Source: Azolla caroliniana
Taxonomy: Eukaryota; Polypodiophyta
DNA length: 64,000 nt
NCBI GenBank assembly: GCA_043228905.1
Contig: JBHGNT010000014.1
Location: 6,510,001-6,574,000, forward strand
Direction of reading: 5' to 3'
A program made the position numbers and the translations under genes. The notes below the pieces were generated by a model. That model had not been told where the DNA came from. It saw only the letters and a list, made by a program, of their open reading frames with translations, and made no database searches. Of the stretch, positions 46,215 through 58,341 are shown one piece after another. Position 1 is the first letter of the stretch. Every line of letters starts with the position of its first letter.

Positions 46215-47527
46215 TTAATATACTAACATCCAATCTACATCACTAATCAATACCCTCTAGCGACAGACCATATATGTTGTGAAAGTCCTCCTTTGTCTCG
46301 CAAAATTTTGCGAAGTTTAGCACTCTAGGATAGGGAGGAACGAGCCACCTGAAATAGAATATCAGTAATCAGAACTGGTGCAAAAACAGAATTTTTAATG
46401 TGAATTTGGTGCAAATTTACAACACTTTGAGACAGTAATCTGAAATTTGTAATCTGTCCTTTTCAACATGTATCAGAAATCAACCACTTAAAAAATCAGA
46501 AACCCTAATCAGAATTTGTCATGAAAATCAAAAATTTGTAATTAGAAATTTGTAACCATAAACTTGTAATCTGAAATTTGTAATCAGAAACCCTAAACAA
46601 CTTAAGGGAAACACAAACCCTAATCATCACTAAAGGCAGAAATAAACCGTACTACAAAATTCTGTCAATCAGAAACACACCTGCTGCTACACCCCGATCT
46701 TCGAGACATCCTTGTTTGGAACTCCAACGACTTCACCCTATGCGATTTTTGGGAAAGATGAACATGCACCAAAGTTACAGACAGTTATCAGAAAGGGAAA
46801 AAAATATAATTTAATATGTAACTGATACATACCTGGACGAGGATCGACTTGTCATGTGTTGTAGCTTTGAAGGTGCAATGTCGATTTCAGAGTTTTTGTG
46901 TTGTTGTGGGAGCTTCATCTGCGTTCATGCTCAAAGTACTCCATCTGTTTGGAGTTCGAACTCGAACTCAGGATTATCAGGAATTTGATGACATTTAAGT
47001 CAACCTTAGATGATGGCACTATTCCCCATGTTCCACTACGTCAAAAACCAAAGTCCAAATATTTGAGTATTCTCATAAATTAAATGACATGTATTTAACT
47101 AATAAAACATAAAATTTCGTAAACCATCCTTATGATTTTCCCACAAAAAACTAGCTAAACAAATAGCTAATTAGTTGTGGCCATTCTAGTAGCTAATTAG
47201 CTATAATAGTGTTTCCACTCGCATGCTTTTACCCACTACTAGAGAGGAAAGGTACAAGGGGTGATTCAGAGGCAACGACCTCTTGCATTGACTTTGTCAA
47301 CCGGAGGTTACAACAAAAAAGCTTTCTATTATTCTCTCTCTCTTTGTATACAACAATAACAACAACTCACTCTAACACACACTTGTGATCATTTGCCTTA
47401 GTTATATTTATACTCATATAACTTACGGGCTATTTACAAATGTAGCCTCAATGGCCCATATGAAACATATTTACATATCTATCTCTCTTCTGATTCCATC
47501 CGGTCCGCCTTCCGGATCCATCTGATA
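46215..47527. other. Gene-free stretch with degenerate repeats
   Basis: Contains repeated 'aatttgtaatcagaaaccc' motifs (46430-46600) and one short relative of the satellite core (tagctaattagctat, 47190-47204). Positions 47222-47527 have CT and CA tracts. I see no gene or RNA. Confidence 0.5.
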
Positions 47528-48364
47528 TTGCTTCCTCCTCCGGATCCTCCCATCTGCCTCTACTGGTCCCCATCCGGAGGGACTGATACCTCAACAGGTA
47601 AAGCCAAGGAAGTTAAGAAGACCAAGACACGGACGTGGTCCGATGTTGTGAAGGGTTTGAAGATCGAAGACAAGTTGGACACAACCATCTTGGATAAAGA
47701 AGAGAACGAATCATAGACAGTCGATTCAGTCGGGCGTCGAAGTGAATCGGAAACACCTGATTCAATCAAAATGTTCAATTCGGAGAAACCAAATCGATTG
47801 GCCAAGCGAGTAGGGAAGCATCAGAATCGCAATAGCGACGAAATTGACTTGGGCCAAAGGAGCAGACAAACTGACCGAGAAGGTCGAGGTGCGCAGAATC
47901 GGACTGGCCGTGGGAAGAGGAACCGGACCGGACGAGGAGCACGAGCCAGGTAGAAAGACACTAGAAGGAGCCGAAGAAGAGGACCAACGGACACAGACAC
48001 AATGATCCGACCTCAAGTTGAGCTTGAGGGGGAGTGTTGAGCGGACAAGCTTAACCAAATCCGGATCGGCTGAATAAGCCAGAGCCGGATCGATGTCCGG
48101 ATCGTATCCAGATCAAGGAGCCAGATCGGTATCCAGAAACCAGAGAACCGGATCATACTCTAGAATAGTGTGAACCGGTAGGCTGTTAGAGGCCTACGGT
48201 CTAAGCCTAGTACATAGGCATATTCCTTGGAGTTAGTGTAGAGGCTCATTTATGAGCATCCAAGTACTTATGGTACTTGTGTCAATCCGTGTAAGGACTT
48301 GCACAAAAGTGCTCTCTGAGCACATTCTATGTACATAGGGTATTATTTTGAAATTAAGTTTCGG

Positions 48365-48433
<69 letters not shown>

Positions 48434-48546
48434 CGCATATGTAGATTAAGGTTTCCATTAAACCTTCATCTCCGCTTTTTGTTGTTCTTTTGTTATACGG
48501 CTAAGCCGGCTTGGCTTGTCTACAGTTCCACACGCTATCATTTTCA
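47528..48546 (+). mobile_element. Ty1/copia C: 3' end only
   Basis: The stretch before the LTR encodes KEVKKTKTRTWSDVVKGLKI and, after a stop, SIKMFNSEKPNRLAKRVGKH and RTGRGKRNRTGRGARAR. The 24 nt cctcaagttgagcttgaggg...gag upstream of the LTR are the same as in copia A. The 3' LTR (48035-48546, 512 bp) starts TGTTGAGCGG and contains a long (CT)n tract (48368-48431). The left boundary is uncertain and no gag-pol core is present, so the element is truncated. It directly abuts the LTR of gypsy E. Confidence 0.7.
48035..48546 (+). repeat. 3' LTR of copia C
   Basis: TGTTGAGCGG to ATTTTCA, related in layout to copia A's LTR (aagctc/aagcttaa start, cggatcggctga, agttagtgtagagctc, CT tract, cacgcta end). 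Confidence 0.75.
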
Positions 48547-48726
48547 TGTAACATACACAAGATAGCTCGAAATATCATCCCTTGATCATTACTTGGTTTC
48601 TATTTATAATAGTTGTTACAAACTTTATGGTCTTGTTGCTTCTCCTAACTAACTAACTAACTATTCCTATTCTTCCTATTGTTGGATTGCACATCACAAT
48701 AGTGGTTGATTCGTCTAGAAGTGCAA

Positions 48727-49607
48727 TCACCATTCGGTTGCATCCGTGCAGGGAGGTTGGGCTTTTATGGAATGCATGTATGGCGGCAACCTTGGATCAT
48801 GACCATACAATACCCGAAAAGGTCTGATGCAAGTAGATTCTTGTACTAAGGTATTGTATGCATGAACCACAAAGGGTAGAACTTGATCCCATGATTGGTG
48901 TAATGGGTCCACATATGCTGAGATTACTTGTTTAGGGTTTAGGGGTTTAGGGGTTTAGGGTTTAGGGTTTAGGGTTGTGTGATGCCCAAACTGTGGTTAA
49001 GTATGCGAATAACCTTGCTGCGTAATTGTGATCCTTGGTCCGACAAAAGTTTGCGTGGGCAATCATGGGGAAAAATAATTCGTTGAAGTAGTGCATGGTC
49101 GACCAAGTTAGTTGTGGCATCGGATAGGGAAATCACCTCACACCAACGGGTTAGGTATTCAATGATCACCAAAATGTACTTATTGTCATGAATCGATGTA
49201 GGGAAAGGGCCCATGGGGTCCCATCCCACCAACTCGAAGGGCTCTGTGACTTCTATGGGGTGTAATGTCCCGTACGATTGTTGTGGAGCCTTCATTGACT
49301 AACATGTTGGACATGCTTTCAGGAATTGGGAGATGGATTGACAAAGCTTGGGCCAATAGTAGAGGGACCGCATGCTATGTAACAACTTATGGAATCCGAA
49401 GTAGCTGAAGAGTTGACTGTTGTGGTAGAACTCTAGATAGCTTGGATGAAGAGCCTCTGGTACGTAGACTCGTGGTGTTTGAACTTGACTTACAAAATGT
49501 AAAATGTTATTAATAATTATAAAGTTACGATGGATGTGATTTTTCCTACCTCCTTGGATTTGTAGGGTTCTCTCTTTAATAGTAGGGTCTTGTTGTTGTA
49601 TCTCCAC
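48727..49607 (-). pseudogene. Integrase of gypsy E with telomeric patch
   Basis: Minus-strand pieces: 49607-49299 zinc-finger region (HPSYLEFYHNSQLFSYFGFH, YYWPKLCQSISQFLKACPTC); 49295-48969 core (VGWDPMGPFPTSIHDNKYIL and LLSDQGSQLRSK); and 48912-48727 late core (DPLHQSWDQVLPFVVHAYN). The stretch expected between GITQ and DPLHQSW, which carries the catalytic Glu, is missing and replaced by telomeric repeats at 48931-48976. The first Asp reads GWDP in this copy. Confidence 0.75.
48931..48976. repeat. Interstitial telomeric repeat (TTTAGGG type)
   Basis: Six units: TTTAGGG, TTTAGGGG twice, then TTTAGGG three times, on the plus strand. This is the plant-type heptamer. It lies within gypsy E's integrase, replacing coding sequence. 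Confidence 0.92.
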
Positions 49608-49758
49608 GATTTGATGAGGGTGAATAGGGGGCTCATCCTTTTGTATGCTGAGTTGGGAGGCTTGATGCTCAATTCGGGATAAGGAATCCGCAACTATATT
49701 TGCAATGCCTCTGCTCTACGTTAGGGTAAATTTGTATTCTTGTAGTGCCAATGCCCAC

Positions 49759-50870
49759 CTAAGTAGTCGTTCGGGTGGATGACTTTTGTTGATCAAGGAG
49801 AGGAGTGGTTGATGATCTCTCTCGACTTGGATTGTGGTACCATGCAACTAAGGGTGGAATTTCTAGAAGGCTCAAACCACTACCAAGAATTCCTTCTCTG
49901 TTGTTGAGTAATTTTGTTCTGCTTTTGTTAGTGCTCAGCTTATGTAAGCAATAGGCCGCCATTCATCTATGTGGTCTTGTTGTAACAATATTGCACCTAT
50001 TCCTACATTAGACACATCTATTTGCACATGGAATGTCCGACTAAAATCCGGAAAAACTAATGTGGCTGAATCTTTGATGAGTTTTCTTATCTCATTAAAA
50101 TTGTTTATGCAGGCGGTGGACCATGTACATTGGATTCCCTTAGACTTCAAAAGCATTCGAAGAGGTTGTGTGACTGTGGCCAACTGTGGTACAAACTGTA
50201 ATGAAAAATTCACTAGGCCTAGGAAACTTTGTAGTGTTTTGATGTTAGCCGGTATTGGATAATCTGTTATGGCTTTGCATTTTGCAGGATCCATGCTAAT
50301 GCTAGTGGCTGAAATGATAAATCCCAAGAACTTTAATGACGTCGCACCCCACTGACATTTTTTCAGTGTGGTTGCAGATTATATTTCTGGATACGTTGGA
50401 GCACCTCTCCCAAGACTACGGTGTGCCACTGCCAATCAGAAGTATGGATCAGGATATCATCGAGATACATCAGTACCCCGCCTTCATTGATGAGGTCTTG
50501 AAAAATTGTATTTGCCATTCTTTGGAATGTGCTTCCAGCATTGGATAGACCGAATGGCATTCTTTTAAATTGGAATAAACCATGTTGTGTGCAAAAAGTT
50601 GTTTTATGTTTGTCGGCAAGGTCTAATGGAATCTGCTAGTACCCTGATGCAAGATCCAATGATGTGAAGTATCATGACTTCCCGACCTAATCCAACAAGT
50701 CGTCAATGTGTGGCAATGAATCAAGATCATGCTTTGTGATCTTGTTCAAAGGTCTGAAATTGATGCAAAAACGGAACATACCATCATCCTTACGGACAAG
50801 ATGTGGCTCCAAAATCCAATCGCTACTTGAATGATTCGATGATTATCTAACGGTGATCGTCGTCAGGGTG
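49759..50870 (-). pseudogene. RT and RNase H of gypsy E
   Basis: From about 50870 downward the minus strand shows DSLPHIDDLLD, YFTSLDLASGY and TFCTQHGLFQFKRMPFGLSN, then MYLDDILIHT with both Asp of the YxDD-type box (about 50475). Then MGFIISATSISMDPAKCKAI and TLQSFLGLVNFSLQFVPQ (thumb, 50327-50200), and FHVQIDVSNVGIGAILLQQD (RNase H; the usual DAS reads DVS). Several stops and shifts. Confidence 0.75.
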
Positions 50871-51397
50871 TTGTTCGAACTGGTGTTGAATCGACTGTGG
50901 GAATAGAATGTTGCACCAGAAGATTGATCTTGGATGTCTTTGTAGGCTTGTGAAATAGGTCGGGGAATTGTCAGAGGATACTACGTATTGCAACTAGCCG
51001 TACTTGTGGTGGTTCTAGGTGAATTTGTGTGTGCTCAATTGTGGAGTGTTAAGTAGTGGAATCGTGGTTAATGGTTTTGTATTAGGTAAAACTAATGTTT
51101 GTGTATCAAAGTGCAGTTGTGCATTGTTCTTTATAAACCAATCACAACTTAACGTAATTGGAAATAGTTGGTGCGGTAAGACGTAAAAGGAATGAAGAAA
51201 GGTGTGTTGGGCAAGAGTGAATGTACAATGTGTGTTTCTAGCGGATTGGTATATTTTAAGTTTATCGCCAAAGATGACCTGGATCGGTGTTGCGGGTGAA
51301 GTGGGTAAATTTAGTGACTTAACTAAATCTACACTAATTGAAGATATGGTGCTTCTTGAATCTAAAAGGGCTTCATGTGATGTGTGATTTATTTGTG

Positions 51398-52560
51398 CTA
51401 TTGTGGAACATAACCATGCGTCCGGAAGAGGTTGCGGCTTGAATGTGCAGGAGCTGCTCTTCTGTCAACGTCCTGCTTGGCTATTTCCATGTACCATGGC
51501 GAGTGTTGCAGCATCAGCCAATTGGGTTTGTGCATTTTGATGATGTCTAGAGGTTGCCAACTTCCTGCAATATTTTTTAACATGGTCGTACCCATTACAA
51601 TAGAAACAACGGGGCATACCATGAAGGTCTCAATCTGGTAAACTTTTTTTAGTGCTAAATTGTGCATTTTGGATGTCTATATCCATTGGGCCAGCGGTCG
51701 ACTCAATTGTTGTTTTTTTAATACAGGTGGTGTCGGTTGTGATAAGTCGATGTAATCCGATGCCTCAATTCCTTGTACGATTTGTACAACTATCTAGAAT
51801 GTAGTTGGGCCTTGGTCTTTGACACGACGATATATGTCATGGTGTAATCGTGGAAGCAGAAAATAGAGCTTCATGGTCTCCTTCATATTGGGGTCAGCAC
51901 GCTATAACAACTGCTTCATTTTGACGGCGAATTGTGCCACTGGTTCATGTGCCTGTTGACGTAGGTTGTTTAATTGTTGGAGGGTTTTTTGTGTGATATC
52001 ATTGTTTGCGAAGTGTTGTATGAGTTTATCACATATGTAGGTCCAATTCTATTTGATTTTTTCGGGTTGTTGAATGAACCATGTGGCGGCAACATGCTTT
52101 AGCACCGTTCGCAATTCTAATGCCTTTCTTTCATCGTGCCATTCATGGTAACTCGCCACGTTGTCGAAATGATCTAACCAGGCTAGGACATCTTCTATAG
52201 GAAGGCTTGAGAAGGATCTTTGGCGGATTCTTGAATCTTTCTATTTGTTGGTCGTTGCGCCTACATACTGATTTGTAAGCCATGTCATAAGTGTTTGGTT
52301 CGTATGATTTACTTGCATCATCATTGTCGACGTCGCTTGAAACATCTACTCCATGGCAAGGTTAATCTATGTGTGTTCTATGAATTCATGTTGCATGCTG
52401 ACAGTGTTGTACCCCTCCGGTTGTTGCATGGTGTATGAGATCTTTGTGCTATGGATGGTAACCCGGCGGTGATTATTGACTGGTAGGGGTGATTATTGCC
52501 TACTGATGAGGAGGGTCGGCTCGGTGTGCTCTGTCAAGAAGTTGGCTAGAGTACTGTGCA
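51398..52560 (-). pseudogene. Gag of gypsy E
   Basis: A zinc knuckle CFYCNGYDHVKKYC is encoded on the minus strand at 51608-51567. Upstream sequence (about 52330-51780) encodes degenerate capsid-like text rich in stops. No start codon can be defended. Position just inside the right LTR agrees with gag. Confidence 0.55.
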
Positions 52561-52748
52561 CCCTCCTTAGTCGGCATGGCGAGAGCCTGTCATCTCCACC
52601 AATGTAACATACACAATTTAGCTCGAAATATGACCCCTTGGTCATTTACTTGGTTTCTATTTATAATAGTTTTATTTACAAACTTTATGCTCTTGTTGCT
52701 TCTCCTAACTAACTAACTATTCCTATGAACTTTCTCCACTACATAACA

Positions 52749-53408
52749 ATACGTTGGTGCAAAGCCAACAAAATCGAAACGATATCTCCCAATTTTGGAG
52801 TTTGCTTATAACAGCTCCAAACATACATCGACGAGATATAGTCCTTTTATGTTTATGTATGGTTTTCAACCACGGGCACCAATTGATGTTGATATACATC
52901 ATGATGAGTTGTAAAGTACGTAAAACTTTCTTTGAGATATGCAAGATGTGTTGCATATTGCACCAGATAATATAAAAATTGCTCAAGATAGAGCATGTTT
53001 TTATGCCGATCATAATAGGCAACCTCGAGTATTCAACCCTGGACAAAAGGTATTTTTACGTGTATCTCACAATTCTAAGACATTGTCTACGGGTAAGTGT
53101 GCTAAGTTAGCCCCATGGTTTTGTGAACCTTTTATAGCCCTCAAACGCATTGGTTCATCAGCCTATCGTCTTGCTCTTCCTGATGGCATTGAAATCCATC
53201 CAGTTTTTCATGTAAGTCGTCTAAAAGAACTTCTTGGTTTTGGCGACAATACAATTACAACTGAAACTCTGGTTACTTCTGAAGAATCATCTTCTAAACC
53301 ACATGTACCAGAGAGAATTCTCGATGTTAAAACGAAACATTTGCGTTCTGAAATAATCCAAGAATTTAAAATTAAATGGATGGATAAGTCTATAAGAGAT
53401 GCCACTTG
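52749..53408 (+). pseudogene. Ty3/gypsy F: integrase C-terminus and chromodomain-like tail
   Basis: Plus-strand remnant: LEFAYNSSKHTSTRYSPFMF (about 52793-52900), a stop, then IAQDRACFYADHNRQPRVFN, PGQKVFLRV, IHPVFHVSRLKELLG and a chromodomain-like end PERILDVKTKHLRSEIIQEF with KIKWMDKSIRDAT. The usual Trp after DAT is lost (stop). Everything upstream (gag to integrase core) is absent, and the left edge coincides with gypsy E's LTR. Orientation is opposite to E. Confidence 0.75.
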
Positions 53409-56400
53409 ACCATATAATATCCCGTAACAATCATCATAACTAGATTTGGAAGTTTTTAATGGCGATAATATGATCAAACCCTTGCGACAAACAAGCTACA
53501 TTGTAACCCTAATAGAAAACATTGTATTAACATAGGTTCCTAGTTCATGATTTATAATTGAAATTATGAAGTCTTTATAAATTATGGCCTTTTGTATATC
53601 TTCGTGGTTTTTTTAAAAAGAATGAACATTTGTTTAGCTAGTTGAGATTTGAAATAAAATAGATTAGGCCAACTAAAGAACCGAACATGGTTTATATTGC
53701 AAGGTTACTCAAGTTTTACTTTGGAGTCTAGACAATAGTTTTAGTAGAGACATAGAGCATAGTGGCTAGTTTTTTCTATATCCCCCAACAAATCAAATTT
53801 TATTTATTTCATTTGCATGCATTTGAAGGTGTACATTTTCTTCACATACACTCACTTTTGAACATGCCAAGGGTTGTTTAGGTTTAAACTATCACTTTTG
53901 TTCAACCTTTTCTCATTTAATTGTTACTAAATATTTATTTTGATGCATCTTAACTCGCATTCTTATGGAAATAGCATTTGTATAGCATACATAAAAGATA
54001 TTTTGAAATATTTATGCCAACAAAAGGTCGTGATGCGGCATGTAATATATTGCATTGTTAAATAATCCTCTATACAAGTTTTCATTTCCTTGAATATATA
54101 AACATGAGCGTCTATGCAATTTTGAAACTCGCCCATGCACAATGAACTATATAAAACAACACTCTATCTCCAAACAATTGCTTGCTAGTATTAACATCAA
54201 TATATTAGAAGTTAGTGGTAGATCGATGACGAAGCTTTGTCATTGTTGATATAAAGGATATATGAAATTGGTGCTATACACATGCCACAGGACAATGGAC
54301 TACTTTACAAATATCTTAGTTAAGGGATAAGATTTTAGAATCCCTCATATCGATTGTACCATTCTTTTATTATAACAAATGTTAGAATATCCTTATGTTG
54401 AGCTCAAATGATATGTAAAGTGAAACCCTACATATCCAAATCAATGTAAACACAACATCACAAATTTCGATTTCAAAAGTTCAATAGATATTTATTTTCA
54501 AAATATGCAAACATGTTCGACAATGTTAAAGAGCAAAAGAACTTGCTAGCAATAGTCCGTGGCCAGTATGATAATTTGCAAGGTTCCCCAGATATTGTGA
54601 ACAAGAAAAAGAAAAAGCTTCTTCACTTATGGAAAAAGGTGCCCCTGTTTACAATGTCAACTCAAGAGCCTCAATGGCAATATCGACTTCCATGGACTCT
54701 TTCTTGAATATCAACAAATGTAAACATCTTCTACAAAGTTCGATATTTGGTACTAGGAGTATTTTACATCATTGTATAAGAAAAGTTGTAACCTCCTTGG
54801 TAGCTAGGTTCAAGTTGTAGCCTTTGGGCATTTTCTCTTAATACTATTGAAGAAAATCCATTAAAAAAAAACTTCACATTGCTTGTCATAAGGGAGGAGA
54901 AACTAGTAGATGACATCAATGAGGGAAAAGCAGACAACTATGTTTCGGTTGTTTCACCATTATGAAATTAATAATTCTTCTTTTTTTTAAATCATGAGAA
55001 AGATCAAGACTACGTATTTTATGTGCAGCCGGAAACCTATTTCCACTCTCTCTCATTCTCTAGAAAACGCATGAAGAGAGTGCGAGGAAAAAACCATCAT
55101 AGGGAAAGAATAAGCAACATTAAGATAGAGGAGTCATTAACAAGTTAAAAACCATTTGATTAAACGAACAAATCGGCAAGAGTCAAGAAACGAGTCCATT
55201 GACAATAGAAATTATCACCAAGCACAAAAAGAAGACTTACAAACTCTTGTTTTCACCAAGGAGAATAGTTACATGGTTTCATGGCACTGCCCTCAAAAAC
55301 CCTTATAAAAATCTACTTTACTTGGAGTTAAAAGAAGAAAAACTATTCTTGATAGTTTCACAAATGTCAACTACGAACATAAAATAGGCTAGCATATATT
55401 TTCGTTGAATTGTTGCTCTAGAAAATGGGGAATAAAAGAAATGGCAATTTTAATTCTAATAGAATACGTTGTACCTCTCAAGAACATATGGATTGGGCAT
55501 CACTCTTTAAAAAATAAATCTTAGGTCCAAAAAGAGGATATAAAAATGGTGGGATCAATTGCGATGCTTCAACGTTTCGTGGATTTCAATAGGTAAAGTT
55601 AACCCTAATGGATCATGTTTTCTTTACGTCTAATATGGATGCTTGAGTCAAAGCCAAAATCATGTTTTCTCCATTCATTAAACCCTAAGCCTATGACAAA
55701 CTTATATTCTCTTGGGTTTTCTTCGCAAAGGTAATTGTCCCCATCAAGAAATGCTTGCGTCCATAACTTTTGACATGTTTTCATTGCTTAGTGCTTGTAG
55801 TTAGAGGTTATATTAAATTGGCATTATTTTCAAAAGACAGAAGGGAGGTTGAAAACAGATACAATATTATTTCAAGAAACCTGCATGACATGATATTTTG
55901 ATTTTTTATGTTGAACAATAATCCAATGCCAAAACAAAAAGAATGTGTGTGTTTTATTATGCCCACAATCGTGTACAATGTATGTTTATCGACACACACA
56001 CACACACAGACACACACACAATGTACATGAGCCTACACCATATAAACTTTAACTTTGTATATATGCGCATAATATGGCCATTGATAAATAATTTAGTATA
56101 TGTATCGAGTTCTTAACATATATGTAGTTTTTCAACAATGCATAATATAGTAATTGTAATAACATATCTCCATACGCCAATGTCTAACCAAGAATCGAAA
56201 TGAACAATAGCTTAAACAAAAGAGAAAAGGCAAGATTTATTACATTGACATACTTTAAAACTAGACAACTCAACATGATTATAAAAATTTGCATCTCCTT
56301 AATGATTGTTATTAGTTTGGGGCAAGGGTCTCATCTTCTTCTCTCAAGGGATCTTAGGCATTTCCTATGACTAATTTCTTCAACTTCTTCAAAAGTGATA

Positions 56401-56785
56401 TGACCTCTAGATGACCTCTTTTGCATTTGATGTACTCAAATTGAGTTTGAGTTTGTGGAACATTATGGTAAGTTGATGGTTTGGCTATGTTCTAATGAGT
56501 ATGGGGTTGTCTTATCCTTCAAGTTAGTCAATTTGTGATTATAATAGTTTGATGGAGAATCCCAATTTACTTTGGGTCCTTGAATTTCACAACATGGTGC
56601 GATGCCTTGAAACAAACATTGGTATATGCCTGAGATATGATAGTAAACAATTCATCTACATATATGTTGTCTCTTTAGCTCTATTTTTATCCCATATGAT
56701 TGGAATAGCCTAGTTTCAACTACTACTTTCTCTTATTGATCAATCTCTAAATTTGAGTTGATGTGAAGATGTGTATCGGTTAATG
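53409..56785. other. AT-rich intergenic DNA, no supported gene
   Basis: Short open frames occur (for example 54629-54820 and 55199-55387) but none has recognisable domains or splice context. Contains an AC microsatellite (55993-56022). I see no RNA gene. Confidence 0.5.
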
Positions 56786-56793
56786 GTTGCATG

Positions 56794-57018
56794 CATAGTA
56801 TGAACCATACGTGCATTCACATTAGAGAATGTTTCAATCATTCGAGTATGGTAAACACCCATTTGAAGTATGGTAAATACCATACTTTTGTATGCATTAT
56901 TTATTATAAGGTAAAAAGTGTAAAAAAAACATAAGAATGTTTTCATAACATACACACTCATTTGCGTTCGTATGAAAAAGAATGTTTGCCGATGCATTCG
57001 AGTATATTACATACTATG
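56794..57018. mobile_element. MITE copy 2 with 8-bp target duplication
   Basis: 225 bp, CATAGTATG at the left and CATACTATG at the right (perfect 9-bp inverted ends), flanked by gttgcatg at 56786-56793 and 57019-57026. Shares blocks such as gtttcaatcatt and gtatggtaaacaccc with 31188-31472. Confidence 0.88.
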
Positions 57019-57026
57019 GTTGCATG

Positions 57027-58341
57027 TAGTCCTTGCATAAGATGTGTATCCGTGCATGTTGATGTAGTATGACAAAGCCGTCATGGGAGAGTTGGATAAA
57101 GTGGGCTTGATAATGAGTCATTCTTGTGCTTCATGTCCTCTCAGTGTTGAACCTTAATGTGCAATTTTTAATCACTTGATTCACTTTTGATGGGTGAAGC
57201 CTCAAAGTGGAGCAATTTAAGTTGTAATAAAAGGAGGTTAGTTTGTCCATATGCATATATCCTGCAAGCAAATTTGTTCATGCCTAGCTACTAGACATTA
57301 TTTTATTTTACAATTGCTCTTGTTATAGATCCATTTCCCCAATTTTGTGCAGAAAATGATGACTTAAGATGTTCACCATGCACCCAAATATGTGGATCTA
57401 GCAAGATGTGTGCTTTCGTGTGCACACTTTATCCATGGCGAATGCATGTGCTTATCTGTCACTAATATGGCCACATCTACTCTCTATACAGAAGAAAATG
57501 CCACAAACATGTGAAAACCTCCCAACGGTGCTAACCATACGACAAGTGGCTATTGATAACACAAAGAGGTCTAAAGTCCAATATGCAAGTTAGGGCTTTC
57601 CAAAAAACTACATGTGACATGCATTGTTGCACTAGCAATTGGTAGACGCATAATGATGTGTGTGGGCATATGAAGATATGATGAGGAAGCTATCTATTCA
57701 TAGGTTGCATGCAAAGAAAACCCTAAGTCTAATAAGTTGTACAAGGTAGGTAGGTAGCTGGGTAGGCGTGGGAGTCAAACAGAGTGTGTGAGCGCCCATG
57801 ACATGTAGTGGGTGGGACGATCATGCGTTCACAAACAATGCTAGCCGCCCGAATAGACTCTTGCTTGGTGTGTAGTAATGTGCATGGTGCACCGTGCAAT
57901 GGCGACACATACACAAGACATAGACAGAAACACATACACACACACACACACACAAAGATGAAGATATACATACATATATGTATGATGGATGAGGAAGGAA
58001 GGAGGTAGCTAAAGTGGGGAGGAGGCGTTAATTTTGGGTGTCTCTCTCTCTCTCTCTCTCTCTCTCCTTCTTCTCTTTTCTTATGTATGTATGTACTTTG
58101 GAGGTGTGAGAAATTTGTGAGTGAATGAATGAATTAAAACAAAAGAAAGAGAGCCAGGAAAAGCCCTATTTTGGAGGAGGAGAAGAGAAGAAGAGAGAAG
58201 AGAAGGCCCTCCCTCCCTCCTTCCATCCCAATCAATCAATCAAAAAAGCAGAGACAGACAGGTCCATCCATCCATCTCCTCCCCCCCCCCCCCAAATGGT
58301 CTCTCCTTGATACTCTCTCTCTCTCTGACTGACTTTCACCC
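57027..58341 (+). promoter_or_regulatory. Upstream region and probable 5' leader of the GPI gene
   Basis: No gene found. Near the start codon it is pyrimidine-rich: (CT)n at 58039-58068, ccctccctcc at 58208-58217, a C run at 58281-58293 and ctctctct at 58311-58324. CCAAT occurs at 58228-58232. I see no clear TATA box at a usual distance, which fits a pyrimidine-patch, TATA-less housekeeping promoter. An AC microsatellite lies at 57931-57952. Confidence 0.35.

Larger units (their letters stand above)
48547..52748 (-). mobile_element. Ty3/gypsy retrotransposon E (degenerate)
   Basis: Short LTRs, 48547-48698 and 52603-52748, both beginning TGTAACATACACAA and ending ACATCACA or ACATAACA. The minus-strand order is gag (about 52560-51400), RT, RNase H and integrase (left end). 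Inside the right LTR the minus strand reads TTGGTGGAGATGACAGG, a possible primer site. Flanks tttca and atacg do not match. A telomeric-repeat patch interrupts integrase. It is the most decayed gypsy element in the window. Confidence 0.8.

Noticed and set aside
8218-47221. 11-bp inverted match CGAGTGGAAAC (8218-8228) and GTTTCCACTCG (47211-47221), each next to 'taattagcta' sequence, as possible ends of a 39-kb DNA transposon.
   Set aside because: The left copy appears to lie within the copia LTR that starts at 8034, no target duplication flanks the pair, and an 11-bp match over this distance can occur by chance.
53409-56785. Several 60-70-codon open frames.
   Set aside because: No domain, no codon pattern, no splice signals in a consistent arrangement, and AT-rich sequence yields such frames by chance.
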